Source: Mycolicibacterium madagascariense (GTDB lineage: Bacteria > Actinomycetota > Actinomycetes > Mycobacteriales > Mycobacteriaceae). From it: a stretch of DNA of 64,000 nucleotides. The notes below the pieces were generated by a model, which was given only the letters and a program-made list of their open reading frames with translations, had not been told where the DNA came from and ran no database searches. How positions within the stretch are numbered: the first letter of the stretch is position 1; every line of letters begins with the position of its first letter. The stretch lies in contig NZ_AP022610.1 in the NCBI RefSeq assembly GCF_010729665.1, positions 1,240,001 to 1,304,000 of the forward strand, in the 5' to 3' direction. Positions 25,995 to 35,701 of the stretch are shown here, piece by piece. Both the position numbers and the translations under genes were made by a program.

Positions 25995-27410
25995 ATGGGA
26001 CGGCCACCGTTGACGCGACTCGAACGCAGCGCCGCGCGCTTTCATGCCCGGCGCACGTGCCACGCCCTGGTGCGCAGGGACGTCGCCATGCACGACGACC
26101 CGTTGCGCGCGCAGTCGATGTCGCTCGCGGTCGGGGCCGTCCTCGCGACGCTCGCCGCGGTGGCGGAGGTGGTCGTCGCGGTGGTGGCGCCGCGGGGCGT
26201 GCCCGACGCACCGATCGTGATGGCTCGCGAGTCCGGCGCGCTGTACGTCCGGGTGGGCCGCGCGCTGCATCCCGTGCCCAACCTCGCCTCGGCCCGTCTC
26301 GTCGCCCGCGCCGCGCTCGACCCGGTACCCGCCGCACAGGTAGCCATCGACCGCGGCGAACGCGGTCCGATGATCGGCATCCCCGGCGCTCCGGCGACAC
26401 TGGGAACGCCGCTGCGCGGGTCGGTGTGGACGGTGTGTGACGACGACCGAACGGTGGTGACGGTCGGCCCTGGCGGTCCCGACTCGACTGGCGGCCCCGG
26501 CGGCCCCGTCGGCCCCGGCGGTCCCGACTCGCCCGGTGAGGAGCGCCCCGTTCTGCTGGTGGCGCGCGGCGAGGGTCCGGCCACCACGTATCTGACCTTC
26601 GACGGTCGGCGCGCGGCGGTGGACCTGCGCGACCGCGCGGTGGTCGAGGCGCTGCGGCTGGGCCACGTCGACCCGATACCCGTCTCGCGCACGTTGCTCG
26701 ACCTGGTGCCGGAGTTGCCTGCGATCATCACTCCGCGGATCGCCGGAGCGGGCGAGCCCGGGCCCGCCGCGCTGGGCGGTGCGACCGTCGGATCCCTCGT
26801 GCAGGTCCGACGGGCCGACGGCACCGACCGTTACGTCGTGCGGCGCGACGGCGTGCAGCGGGTCGGCGAGGTGTACGCCGACCTCGTCGGATTCGGTCGC
26901 GGCCGACCCGTCGCGACGGTGTCGCCCGCGGCCATCGCCGCCGCGCCGGTCGCCGGCGCCGCGGAGCCGATCCTGCCCCGGCACGCCGAGCGCCCAGTGG
27001 GCGCCGCCGATCACGTCGCCGTCTGTGCCCGGTGGCGGCCGCGCGGTCGGGGAGCCGAGACGAACATTGTGGTCTTCGCGACGGACGTGCCCTTCTCCGC
27101 GCCCACCGACTTGGCGCAGGCCGACGGCGACGGCCCGCTCGTCGACGCCGTGGCGATTCCCGGCGGGGCCGGGGTCTTCGCCCGCGCCGTCCCGATCGTC
27201 GGGGACGACGCCGCAACCGGGTCGCGATTCCTGGTCACCGATGCGGGCGTGGTCTACGGGGTGCACGACGACGAGGCGGCGACCTCACTCGGGCTCGGAC
27301 CGAATCCCGAACCGGCGCCGTGGCCCATCCTCGCCCAGCTGCCCCACGGGCCCGAGCTCAGCACCGCGGCCGCCGGCGTCCTTCGCGATGGGCTCGCGTC
27401 GACCCCGTAA
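25995..27410 (+). CDS. eccB4: ESX-4 secretion system membrane protein EccB4
   Basis: 471 residues from the ATG at 25995 (470 in M. tuberculosis); GTGs at 25983 and 25989 are in frame. The N-terminus RFHARRTCHALVRRDVAMHDDPLRAQ leads into the single membrane helix SLAVGAVLATLAAVAEVVVAVV, then the large periplasmic R1-R4 region. An unusual Gly/Pro insert (GPGGPDSTGGPGGPVGPGG, about residues 158-180) interrupts it. EccB anchors the type VII secretion membrane complex. The 3' end overlaps the convergent mycP4 gene by 126 bp. Confidence 0.9.
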   Translation: MGRPPLTRLERSAARFHARRTCHALVRRDVAMHDDPLRAQSMSLAVGAVLATLAAVAEVVVAVVAPRGVPDAPIVMARESGALYVRVGRALHPVPNLASARLVARAALDPVPAAQVAIDRGERGPMIGIPGAPATLGTPLRGSVWTVCDDDRTVVTVGPGGPDSTGGPGGPVGPGGPDSPGEERPVLLVARGEGPATTYLTFDGRRAAVDLRDRAVVEALRLGHVDPIPVSRTLLDLVPELPAIITPRIAGAGEPGPAALGGATVGSLVQVRRADGTDRYVVRRDGVQRVGEVYADLVGFGRGRPVATVSPAAIAAAPVAGAAEPILPRHAERPVGAADHVAVCARWRPRGRGAETNIVVFATDVPFSAPTDLAQADGDGPLVDAVAIPGGAGVFARAVPIVGDDAATGSRFLVTDAGVVYGVHDDEAATSLGLGPNPEPAPWPILAQLPHGPELSTAAAGVLRDGLASTP

Positions 27411-28730
27411 GCGGTTGGCGGACAACGACATCGATCCCGCTGCCACCGCGACGCACGCCGCGGCTCCCGCCAAAGCGATCCGCCGCGCGGCGGGGTCGGA
27501 GGCCGCGGGCACCCGGTCGTCAGCCCGGCGTGGCGGCGCGGCCGCCGGCGCGGGCCGTGCGCCGTCGGCACTGACCGCCGCCAGGGCGTCGACGGTCCCG
27601 TGGCCCGAGAGCGGATCCCAGCCGGCGGTCGGATGGTGGGCGGTGTCGCAGATCCTGCGCATCACCTGCCGCGCGGTCAGCTCCGGTGCGACCGACCGGA
27701 CCAGCGCCACGATGCCCGACACGATCGCCGCCGCGTAGCTGGTCCCCGAAATCGGTTGTCGCCCATCGGTTTCGGGGTCGGCGTCGATGAGCCCTTCCCC
27801 GCTGGGGTTCAACGACACCACCGCCTCGCCCGGGGCGGCCACGTCGACCCACGGTCCGGCCATCGTGAACGCCGACGGTCTGCCCGCGTGGTCGACCGAC
27901 CCGACGGTGAGCACGTAGTCGTCGTACCACGCGGGGCTCACCACGGTCCGTACCGTGTCCCACCGCGGCCGGCCCGGGCGCGCCGGATCGGTGCCCGGAT
28001 TGGGCCGCGGGCACTGACCGGCGCCGCCGACGTTGCCCGCGGCCGAGACCACGACGACGTTCTTGACGTCGACGGCGTAGGCCAGGGCCGCTCCCAGGGC
28101 GCGGTCGTCGAGTCCCTGCTCGGCGAGGACGCACGCGACCGACGAGACGTTGATGACGGTAGCCCCCGCATCGGCGGCGCGGCGCACCGCGGCAGCCAGC
28201 GTCTCGACGTCGCCCACCCCGGCCCCGGAACCGCCGACCGTGCGAAACATGCTGCTGGACTGTCGAATCGACAGGATCGCCGCATCGGGTGCGATGCCGC
28301 CGAACGTCCCCGTGCCGCTCTGCGCGGCGCCGACGATCCCCGCGACGATCGTGCCGTGGCCGTCGCAGTCCTGCGTGCCGTCCCCGGTCGAGACGTAGTC
28401 GCCGCCGGGTAGCAGGTGGGGCAGCAGCCGATGCCGGGCCACCCCGGTGTCGATCACAGCGACGGTCTGACCCGCGCCCGTCGTCAGGCGCCACACGGCC
28501 CGCAGCTCGGTCGGAGACAACGCGGGCGCGCCCGGCCCGTCGGCGGGCAGGCCCACCCGGCAGGCCTCGAATGGCTCCGTGCGCGTCGGCGGGGCGGGCG
28601 GCGCAGGCGGGGGAAGGTGGGCCTCGTCGACGGTCGGCGGTGGCACCGCGCCCGCGCCCGGCGCAACCACCACGATCAGCACCGCCGCGACGGCCACGAT
28701 CCGCAGCATGCGGGCCGCCCACCCGGTCAC
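27285..28730 (-). CDS. mycP4: ESX-4 mycosin serine protease MycP4
   Basis: 481 residues from the GTG at 28730, which overlaps the eccD4 stop. Signal peptide, Pro-rich N-extension, then a subtilisin domain with Asp94 (AVIDTG), His125 (DGHGT), oxyanion Asn233 (SAAGN) and Ser331 (SGTSYAAA), followed by a linker and C-terminal membrane helix (RRIALAGAAACVAVAAGSMSL). The frame runs on about 40 residues past the helix, antisense to the end of eccB4; the family usually ends soon after the anchor. MycP proteins are needed for type VII secretion complex stability. Confidence 0.9.
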   Translation of the reverse strand: MTGWAARMLRIVAVAAVLIVVVAPGAGAVPPPTVDEAHLPPPAPPAPPTRTEPFEACRVGLPADGPGAPALSPTELRAVWRLTTGAGQTVAVIDTGVARHRLLPHLLPGGDYVSTGDGTQDCDGHGTIVAGIVGAAQSGTGTFGGIAPDAAILSIRQSSSMFRTVGGSGAGVGDVETLAAAVRRAADAGATVINVSSVACVLAEQGLDDRALGAALAYAVDVKNVVVVSAAGNVGGAGQCPRPNPGTDPARPGRPRWDTVRTVVSPAWYDDYVLTVGSVDHAGRPSAFTMAGPWVDVAAPGEAVVSLNPSGEGLIDADPETDGRQPISGTSYAAAIVSGIVALVRSVAPELTARQVMRRICDTAHHPTAGWDPLSGHGTVDALAAVSADGARPAPAAAPPRRADDRVPAASDPAARRIALAGAAACVAVAAGSMSLSANRLRGRREPIAKDAGGRGAELGPVGQLGEDGPRRRFGIRSEPE

Positions 28731-29989
28731 GGGACCGGCAGTCGGGCGAGGAGGTCGTGGACGCCGGCCGCCCACGCCGCGACGGGGAGGATGGCGACCA
28801 ACACGGCGTACTCGGCGCGGTCGATCAGTCGGGCTGCGGCGGGTCCGATCGTCGGTCCTCGAGCGGCGACGAGACCGGTCAGCACCAGCATCCCCGCGAC
28901 GGGACAGAGCAGCACCGGCCACGCGGCTCCGCCGGCGGCGATCGCCACCACTGCGCCTGCCACGAGCCAGGATTGGCGCGGCGGGTCGGCATACGTCCGC
29001 GCCCGCAGCAGGAGCGCGACACCGATGAGCACGTCGAGGATCGCGGGCGCGCCGGACGCCGACGTGCGGGCGCCGACGGCCGCGACCACCGCGCCCGCCG
29101 CGCCACCGGCGGCCGCGCCGGCGACCAGGCCACTCAGCACGGCGTGCGCCCGGACGGCGCGCTCGGCCGCGTCGCATCGCGCGTCGGGAGGCGCGAGACC
29201 GGTCGCCCAGGCGGCGATCCGCGGTGCGAGGGCCAACTGCGCCACGGCAATGCTCGCCAGCAGCGCTCCGGTGGCCGCCGCGGGCAGCGCCACCACGGTG
29301 GCCACTGCCGTCGCGAACGCCACGGCCGCCGTCGCGATCAGCGGCGGGGACGCCCGTGTCGAGAGCCGCGTCGTCAGCAGTGCGGTACAGAGCGCAGCCG
29401 TCGCGCCCAGGAAGACGTTGGGCGTCGCCGGCGTCGACGGCACCGCGAGGAACCCGGTCGCGGCGGCGGTAGCCACCAACGAAAGACAGATCGGGACAAC
29501 GTATTCCGTCACGACGGCGATCACCAGTGCGGCGACGGCCCCCACCGCCGCGACGACCAACGCCGGGAGGGCGCGCTCGGAACCCGCGGCCGACGCCAGG
29601 ACCGCGGCGCCGAGCAGTGTCGTCAGCACGACGAGCACGTCGCGAGGGGTGGGTCCGGTGGCGTGCGCCGGCGGCCCGGCCGCGATCACCGGATGCCACG
29701 GGTCGGTGTGCAGCACGCCGAGCGGCGGGTCTCGGTCCGACACCAGGACCAGCAGGTCGCCATCGCGAACGTCGTTGGCGCACAGTGAGACGTGGTCCCG
29801 CAGTGGACCGCGGGTCGGGTGGTCCAGCCGCCAGGGGTGCGCCGCCTCGACGGACTCGGTGCCGTCGTCGAACAGCGCGACGATGGCGGGCAGGAGCTCG
29901 ACGACGGGGGCGTCTGCGGGCAGCGCGACGTCGATAGACGCCGTGGGATAACCGCTTTCGCGGCGAATGCAGACCCTGGACACTGGCAC
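28727..29989 (-). CDS. eccD4: ESX-4 membrane channel protein EccD4
   Basis: 420 residues from a GTG at 29989. The N-terminal 85 residues form a ubiquitin-like domain (RVCIRRESGYPTASIDVALP ... NDVRDGDLLVLV), followed by about eleven membrane helices. EccD forms the hydrophobic wall of the ESX membrane complex. It is shorter than M. tuberculosis EccD4 (467). It is divergent from eccC4, with only about 48 bp between the starts. Confidence 0.9.
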   Translation of the reverse strand: MPVSRVCIRRESGYPTASIDVALPADAPVVELLPAIVALFDDGTESVEAAHPWRLDHPTRGPLRDHVSLCANDVRDGDLLVLVSDRDPPLGVLHTDPWHPVIAAGPPAHATGPTPRDVLVVLTTLLGAAVLASAAGSERALPALVVAAVGAVAALVIAVVTEYVVPICLSLVATAAATGFLAVPSTPATPNVFLGATAALCTALLTTRLSTRASPPLIATAAVAFATAVATVVALPAAATGALLASIAVAQLALAPRIAAWATGLAPPDARCDAAERAVRAHAVLSGLVAGAAAGGAAGAVVAAVGARTSASGAPAILDVLIGVALLLRARTYADPPRQSWLVAGAVVAIAAGGAAWPVLLCPVAGMLVLTGLVAARGPTIGPAAARLIDRAEYAVLVAILPVAAWAAGVHDLLARLPVP

Positions 29990-30037
29990 GCTCCGACCCT
30001 ACGGGCACGGCGGTCGGGCTCTCGACGCCAAATGTGG

Positions 30038-33000
30038 ATGGAACCATTCGCGTCCCCGGGGCGTCTGATCCCTCCGATGAACACGTCAGCGCAGAACCCG
30101 CCCGACGAGGTCGTGGTGCAACGGCCGCCGGAGGTCCCCAAGGACCCGCCGACCAGCCTGCTGGCCCGGCTGCTCCCCGTCGGGATGCTGCTGGCCGTCG
30201 CAGGGACCGCGGTGCTCTACGCCAGAACCGGGGCGGCGTCCGCGCGCAGCCCCACCCTGATGATGCTGCCGATCATGATGGTGGTGTCGGTGCTGGCCTC
30301 GACGATCTACCAGTCCAGGGGAGCGCGCCGGTCCGGCGAGCTCGACGAGGGCCGTCGCGGGTATCTGCGCTACCTCGCCGAGCTGGATCTCGTACTCGCG
30401 AGAATGGCTCTGGCGCAACGGGAGTCGACGCAACGGAGCCACCCGAACCCCGAGGCACTGTGGATCCTGGCCGGCGGTGAGCGCAGGTGGGAACGTCGGC
30501 TCGGGTCCGAGGACGTCGGGCAGGTCAGGATCGGGGTGGGCCCGCGGCCGCTGGGCGCCGCGGTCGTCGCGCCCGACCTCGGGCCGGTCGAGGAGCAGGA
30601 CCCCGTCACCGCGGGCGCTCTCGTGGCACTGCTGGCGGCGCGTGCCACGGTGCCAGGGGCGCCGATCACCGTCGACCTGTTCGCGCACGGGCGCATCGCG
30701 GTGGAGGGCAGCCCCGACGCGGCGCGCGATCTGGCGCGCGCGATGGTGTGCCAGCTCGCCGTACTGCACGGCCCCGAGGTCGTCGAGATCACCGCGACCG
30801 GAGCCGCCGCCGACTGGGGCTGGCTCAAATGGCTACCGCACCACCGTTTCCGGACCGCACCCCGGCGCGCGGCGCGGCGCCTGTTGATCCATGACGGAAA
30901 CGACCCGCCTCCCGCGACGGACGGCACGACGGTGCTGACGATCGGTCGGTGGCCCGCGGCCGACGAGCTGCGCCTCGTCGTCGGTGCGCTCGAGCACCCC
31001 GACGGGCTGACCGAGGCGCAGGCGGCGATGTGTGCCCGACGCCTGGCGCCGCACGCCTCGACCGCGGTGACCCCGGCCGCCACGGGGTGGCCCGCGCTCG
31101 TCGGGATCGGCGATCCCACCCGCCTCGACGTCGACCGGGTGTGGCGGCCCGGGGCCGACCGCGCCCGGCTGCGCGTCGCAATCGGCGTCACCGAGGAGGG
31201 TGACCGCGTCGACCTGGATCTCCGGGAGGCGGCCAGGGGCGGAGTGGGACCGCACGGGCTGTGCGTCGGCGCCACGGGATCGGGCAAGTCGGAGTTCCTC
31301 AGGACGCTGGCACTCGGGCTGGTCACGACGCACGCACCCGACGAGCTGAACCTCGTCCTCGTCGACTTCAAGGGTGGCGCAACGTTTCTCGGCTTCGAGC
31401 GGCTGCGGCACGTAGCGGCGGTGGTGACCAACCTCGGCGAGGAGGCCCACCTCGTCGCACGGATGAGCGACGCGCTGGCCGGCGAGATGACCCGTCGTCA
31501 ACGGCTGCTGCGCGCCGCGGGATCGGTTCCCGACGTCGACGCCTACGCCGCGGCACGGGCCCGCGGCGCCGAGCTCGAGCCGCTGCCCACGCTGCTCGTC
31601 ATCGTCGACGAGTTCTCCGAACTGCTCAGCCAGCACCCCGAGTTCGCCGAGCTGTTCGTGGCGCTCGGCCGGGTCGGACGCTCGCTGGGCATGCACCTGC
31701 TGCTGGCCAGCCAGCGCCTCGACGAAGGTCGGCTGCGCGGTCTGGAGACCCATCTGTCCTATCGCATCTGTCTGAAGACGTTCTCTGCGTTGGACTCTCG
31801 GGCCGTCCTGGGCACCGCCGACGCCTACGACCTACCCGCCACGCCGGGTGCCGCACTCCTGAAGACACCCTCCGGTGAGCTGACCCGGTTCAGGACCGCA
31901 TTCGTGTCGGGACCGGTCGAGGCCACGTCGGCGGTGAGCGAGGCACCGGCGCTCTTCACGGCCGGCGACGAGCCGCCGCCCGCCGCACCCGACGCCGGGC
32001 GCGCCCTAGTCGACGTCGTGATCGACGGCCTCGCCGGCCGCGGCGATCCGGCCCACCGGGTGTGGGTGCCGCCGCTGGGGGCATCGCCGACGCTGGGGGC
32101 GCTGCTGGCGGGCGTGCCGGAACCGACGCGCCTGGTGCTGCCCATCGGGTTGGTGGACAACGCCTTCGGGCAGCGGCGCGACCCGCTCGTCGTGGACCTG
32201 CGCGACGCGGGCGGCAACGTCGCGGTGGTCGGAGGTCCGCGATCGGGGAAGTCGACGGCCGCGCACACGCTGGTGCTGGCGCTGGCCGCGACCCACGATC
32301 CCGCCGCGCTGCACGTCTACGCGCTCGACTTCGGTGGTGGCCCAGGGCTGGCCGGGCTGCCCCACGTGGGCGCGGTGGCAGGCCGGACCGACCGCGAGCT
32401 GGCCCGGCGCATCGTCGCGCACGTGCAGGGCCTGGTCCGGCGTCGCGCCGCCCAGCGGGACGCCGACCGCGCCGAGACGTTCCTCGTCGTCGACGGGTGG
32501 GCCGTGGTGCGGCAGGAGTTCGACGGCATGGAGGAGGCGATCACCGCGATCGCCGCCCAGGGCCTGTCCTTCGGCGTGCACGTCGTCGTCACCGCGGCGC
32601 GGTGGGCCGACCTGCGTCCCGCGCTGAAGGACCAGCTCGGCACCCGCATCGAGCTCTGCCTCGGTGACCCCGCCGACTCGGAGATGGACAGAAAGCGGGC
32701 CCGGCTGCTCGGCGCGCGGCCGGCCGGGCACGGCATCACGCGCAGCGGGCTCGAGTGCGTCATCGCCCTGCCGCGCATCGACGGAGCGGCCGACCCGCCG
32801 GTCCGCTACCGCGGCCGGACCGCGCCGCCCGTCCGGCTGCTGCCGTCCCTCGTCGCGTACGACGACGTCGTCGCGCGCTGTCCCGATCGCGTGGCGATCG
32901 GCGTCGATGACGAGTCGGCGCCCGTCGTCGTGGACTTCGGCGCGCTGTCGCACCTGCTGATCCTCGGGGACACCGGGTGCGGCAAGACCGCGACGCTGCG

Positions 33001-33574
33001 CGTCCTGTGCCGCGAGCTCGCCCGCGTGCACCCACCTGACGCGGCGCGCCTCGTCGTCGTCGACCCCCGCCGGACGTTGCTCGACGTCGTGGCACCCGAT
33101 CGTCTACTGGGCTACGCGCCGTCGGTCGCGGCGGCGCAGGCGCGGATCGCCGCGGCCGTCGAGGTGCTCGTGGACCGCCTGCCGGGCGACGAGGTGACCG
33201 TGACGCAGCTGCGCGAGCGGTCCTGGTGGACGGGACCGGACATCTACGTCGTGGTCGACGACTACGACCTCGTCGCGAGTGCGTCGGGCCATCCGCTCCT
33301 GCCCCTGCTCGAGCTGCTTCCGCACGCCGGGGACCTCGGCCTGCATCTCGTCGTGGCCCGCCGCTCCGGGGGCGCGGCGCGCGCGATGTTCGACCCCGTG
33401 CTGGCGCGGTTGCGCGAGCTCGGTCAGCTCGGGCTGATGATGAGCGCGCATCCCGAGGAGGGCGTCCTGCTGGGGACGGTGCGGCCGGGGCCGCTGCCCG
33501 CGGGCCGGGGCACGCTGACCGGTCGCGGGCAGCCCGATCGACTCATTCAGGTGGCGTGGACGGAACCGCCGTGA
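30038..33574 (+). CDS. eccC4: ESX-4 FtsK/SpoIIIE ATPase EccC4
   Basis: 1178 residues from the ATG at 30038; ATGs at 30032 and 30077 are alternatives, but the EccC-type N-terminal SPGRLIPP favours the upstream ones. Two membrane helices near residues 50-95, then three ATPase domains, each with an intact Walker A: GATGSGKS (about 411), GGPRSGKS (about 732) and GDTGCGKT (about 977). EccC is the motor and substrate-recognition subunit of type VII secretion. All three P-loops being intact argues for a working ESX-4. Confidence 0.93.
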   Translation: MEPFASPGRLIPPMNTSAQNPPDEVVVQRPPEVPKDPPTSLLARLLPVGMLLAVAGTAVLYARTGAASARSPTLMMLPIMMVVSVLASTIYQSRGARRSGELDEGRRGYLRYLAELDLVLARMALAQRESTQRSHPNPEALWILAGGERRWERRLGSEDVGQVRIGVGPRPLGAAVVAPDLGPVEEQDPVTAGALVALLAARATVPGAPITVDLFAHGRIAVEGSPDAARDLARAMVCQLAVLHGPEVVEITATGAAADWGWLKWLPHHRFRTAPRRAARRLLIHDGNDPPPATDGTTVLTIGRWPAADELRLVVGALEHPDGLTEAQAAMCARRLAPHASTAVTPAATGWPALVGIGDPTRLDVDRVWRPGADRARLRVAIGVTEEGDRVDLDLREAARGGVGPHGLCVGATGSGKSEFLRTLALGLVTTHAPDELNLVLVDFKGGATFLGFERLRHVAAVVTNLGEEAHLVARMSDALAGEMTRRQRLLRAAGSVPDVDAYAAARARGAELEPLPTLLVIVDEFSELLSQHPEFAELFVALGRVGRSLGMHLLLASQRLDEGRLRGLETHLSYRICLKTFSALDSRAVLGTADAYDLPATPGAALLKTPSGELTRFRTAFVSGPVEATSAVSEAPALFTAGDEPPPAAPDAGRALVDVVIDGLAGRGDPAHRVWVPPLGASPTLGALLAGVPEPTRLVLPIGLVDNAFGQRRDPLVVDLRDAGGNVAVVGGPRSGKSTAAHTLVLALAATHDPAALHVYALDFGGGPGLAGLPHVGAVAGRTDRELARRIVAHVQGLVRRRAAQRDADRAETFLVVDGWAVVRQEFDGMEEAITAIAAQGLSFGVHVVVTAARWADLRPALKDQLGTRIELCLGDPADSEMDRKRARLLGARPAGHGITRSGLECVIALPRIDGAADPPVRYRGRTAPPVRLLPSLVAYDDVVARCPDRVAIGVDDESAPVVVDFGALSHLLILGDTGCGKTATLRVLCRELARVHPPDAARLVVVDPRRTLLDVVAPDRLLGYAPSVAAAQARIAAAVEVLVDRLPGDEVTVTQLRERSWWTGPDIYVVVDDYDLVASASGHPLLPLLELLPHAGDLGLHLVVARRSGGAARAMFDPVLARLRELGQLGLMMSAHPEEGVLLGTVRPGPLPAGRGTLTGRGQPDRLIQVAWTEPP

Positions 33575-34671
33575 GCGCGGTCGTCGTGGGCCCGTCGGTG
33601 ATCACCGGTCCCGGCGCCGTGGACCCCGAGCTCGCTGCGACCGCGCTGCAGTGCCTCGACGACGAGCTGGCGCTGGTCGACGACCGGCCGGTGCTCGTCG
33701 ACGAACTCCTGCGCGACGTGCTGGCCGCGGCCGTGGGGTCGGCGCGCGACGTCGTGCTGGTGCACCCGTCGTGGTGGCCCGCCGCCCGCGTCGACCGGAT
33801 CGCGGCCGCGGCCCCCGGCGGGCCCGGCACGGTGCTCGCGCGGCGGTCGGACGTACTGGCGTCAGGCTCGGCGACGGTGGAGCTCTCCCCCGACCTCATC
33901 GCGGTCGTGGCCGCCGGCCGCCGTCACCTGATCGCCCGCGTGCCGCCGGCGACGCGCGTCGTCGAGGCCATCGCGGCGCGCCTCGGCGACGTACCCGACG
34001 TGACCGTGGACGCCCCCGCGGGAACGGCCGGGTTCGCGGCCGCGGTCGCGACCCGGCTGCGCGAGCGGGGCGCCGTGGTGACCGTCACCGACGACGCGAC
34101 GCTGCTCGACGCCGCACGCGCGGCGTCCCGACGCCCGCGACGCATTCGCCCCCGCGCCGCCGCGGTGACGGTCGCCGTCGCCGCCGCGGGAGCGTTGACC
34201 GCGGCCGCCGTGGGCCTCGACGACGGGTCGGCCGCCGACGTCGCGTGGGTCGTCGAGGACCGGGTAACGCTCGAGGTCCCCGCGCACTGGGCGGTGGAGC
34301 GGATCACCGCGGGGCCGGGGTCGGTCAGGGTGCGGGTGGTGTCACCGCGGGACCGCTCCGCCGTGCTGCACGTCGCGCAGACCCGCGTCCGGACCGGACA
34401 GACCCTGGACGCGACGGCCGCGTCGTTGCAGACGGCGTTGGCTGAGGAACCCGACGGCGTGTTCGTCGACTTCGTCGCGCACGGCACGCGGGCGGGGCGC
34501 GAGGCCATCACGTACCGCGAGCTCCGCGCGGGCGGTGCGGTCGACTGGACGGTGGTGCTCGACGGTGGCGTCCGGATCGCGGTCGGCTGCCAGGGGGCCG
34601 GCGTGGGGCCGGCGTGTGACCGGGCCGTCGCGTCGGCTCGCGCGGTGATGCCAAAGGTCACGCCAAAGTGA
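33571..34671 (+). CDS. Type VII secretion-associated protein, Rv3446c family
   Basis: 366 residues from the GTG overlapping the eccC4 stop. The N-terminal domain (residues 1-190) looks like an actin/Hsp70-like fold fragment (VVVGPSVITGP ... LVDDRPVLVDELL); a membrane helix follows (AVTVAVAAAGALTAAAVGL), then an extracellular domain with VTLEVPAHWAVERI and WTVVLDGGVRIAVGCQGAG. It occupies the position of Rv3446c between eccC4 and esxU. Its exact job in ESX-4 is unknown. Confidence 0.85.
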   Translation: MSAVVVGPSVITGPGAVDPELAATALQCLDDELALVDDRPVLVDELLRDVLAAAVGSARDVVLVHPSWWPAARVDRIAAAAPGGPGTVLARRSDVLASGSATVELSPDLIAVVAAGRRHLIARVPPATRVVEAIAARLGDVPDVTVDAPAGTAGFAAAVATRLRERGAVVTVTDDATLLDAARAASRRPRRIRPRAAAVTVAVAAAGALTAAAVGLDDGSAADVAWVVEDRVTLEVPAHWAVERITAGPGSVRVRVVSPRDRSAVLHVAQTRVRTGQTLDATAASLQTALAEEPDGVFVDFVAHGTRAGREAITYRELRAGGAVDWTVVLDGGVRIAVGCQGAGVGPACDRAVASARAVMPKVTPK

Positions 34672-34746
34672 CTCGCGCGCAAGGGAACCGAATCGTCGGC
34701 CGACGCGTCGAACCTGGCGGTGGGGATCACGACGAGAGGAGAAGTG

Positions 34747-35058
34747 ATGACGGGTGGGGCGTTGAACGCCGACTTCGCGTTGATGACGGCCGTCGCAGCC
34801 AGGGTCGACGACCGCAACGAGGAGACCAGGGCCATGCTGCAGACCTTCATCGGCCAGATGACGAGTGTGCCGTCGTCGGTGTGGGGCGGTGCGGCCGCGG
34901 TCCGGTTCCGCGAGGTGGTCGACCGGTGGAACACCGAATCGACGGCGCTGCACCAGTCCCTGGGTCGGATCGCCGAGACCATCCGCGGCAACGAGCAGAC
35001 GCTGCGCGAGGCGGCCGAATTGCATTCCCACCGCATCGCCGCGGTGGACGTCCGTTAG
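34747..35058 (+). CDS. esxU: ESX-4 WXG100 protein EsxU
   Basis: 103 residues from the ATG at 34747 (AGAGGAGA upstream). Two helices joined by a WGG turn ([15 protein letters not shown]) in the WXG position. Pairs with EsxT as the secreted heterodimer of ESX-4. Same position as Rv3445c. Confidence 0.9.
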   Translation: MTGGALNADFALMTAVAARVDDRNEETRAMLQTFIGQMTSVPSSVWGGAAAVRFREVVDRWNTESTALHQSLGRIAETIRGNEQTLREAAELHSHRIAAVDVR

Positions 35059-35091
35059 GTCGGGGTGCTGAGAGCGAATGGAGCGACATCG

Positions 35092-35388
35092 ATGGATCCG
35101 GTTCTGTCCTATGACTTCGACGAGATCGAGTACGGCGTGCGTCAGGAGATCCACCGCACGTCGGCCCGCTTCAATGCGGCGCTGGACGAGCTGCGGGCGG
35201 ACATAGCGCCGCTGCAGGCCGTCTGGACGCGCGAGGCGGCGGAGGCCTACCGCGTCGAGCAAGCACGCTGGGACCGCTCGGCGGCGGCCCTCAACGACAT
35301 CCTGATCGCCCTGGGCAACGCCGTGCGCGACGGTGCGCAGGAGGTGGCCGACACCGATCGGCGGGCGGCGGCGGCCTGGGGCCGGTAG
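35092..35388 (+). CDS. esxT: ESX-4 WXG100 protein EsxT
   Basis: 98 residues from the ATG at 35092 (MDPVLSYDFDEIEYGV). The turn is LQAVWTREAAEAYRVEQARWD: the G of WXG is replaced by R, and the YxxxE-like element is near. It is the partner of EsxU and matches Rv3444c. Transcription appears to end at the hairpin at 35402-35458. Confidence 0.9.
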   Translation: MDPVLSYDFDEIEYGVRQEIHRTSARFNAALDELRADIAPLQAVWTREAAEAYRVEQARWDRSAAALNDILIALGNAVRDGAQEVADTDRRAAAAWGR

Positions 35389-35401
35389 CCGCCGGCCGAC
35401 C

Positions 35402-35458
35402 ACGACCCTGTGCGGTCCCGAACGGGAGGAGAGCCCGGGAGGGACCGCACAGTCGTGG
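35402..35458 (+). terminator. Hairpin terminator after esxT
   Basis: Perfect 12-bp inverted repeat: CTGTGCGGTCCC at 35408-35419 and GGGACCGCACAG at 35441-35452, extended by matching ACGAC/CGTGG flanks. No T-run follows, as is common for mycobacterial terminators. It separates ESX-4 from the ribosomal operon. Confidence 0.75.
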
Positions 35459-35534
35459 CACGATGTCTGACCTGGGCAGACCCGACAAATCGCCGGACCG
35501 GGCCCCTCGCCCGCCCAGACCCGGGTGCGGCGTT

Positions 35535-35564
35535 TTGACCTGCGACGACGGTCGCCGGTAGGCT
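35535..35564 (+). promoter_or_regulatory. Sigma-A-like promoter of rplM-rpsI-glmM
   Basis: TTGACC at 35535-35540, 18-bp spacer, TAGGCT at 35559-35564, giving a leader of roughly 130 nt before the rplM GTG at 35702. Confidence 0.5.
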
Positions 35565-35701
35565 GCCCGGTTGGCGCGCGGTGAGTCGTCTCGACTCCGC
35601 GGGTGCTCGGGTCTACGTCGGTCGCCGGGCATTCCCACCGCATGCGTCCGACCGACACCCCGGCCCGTCCGGGCAACCCGAGAGAGAAGAAGGTACGCGC
35701 T

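Larger units (their letters stand above)
35389..35701 (+). other. 313-bp gene-free spacer: terminator and rplM leader
   Basis: Holds a strong hairpin terminator (35402-35458), a sigma-A-like promoter for rplM (35535-35564) and a leader of about 130 nt. No convincing ORF is seen in it. Confidence 0.7.
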
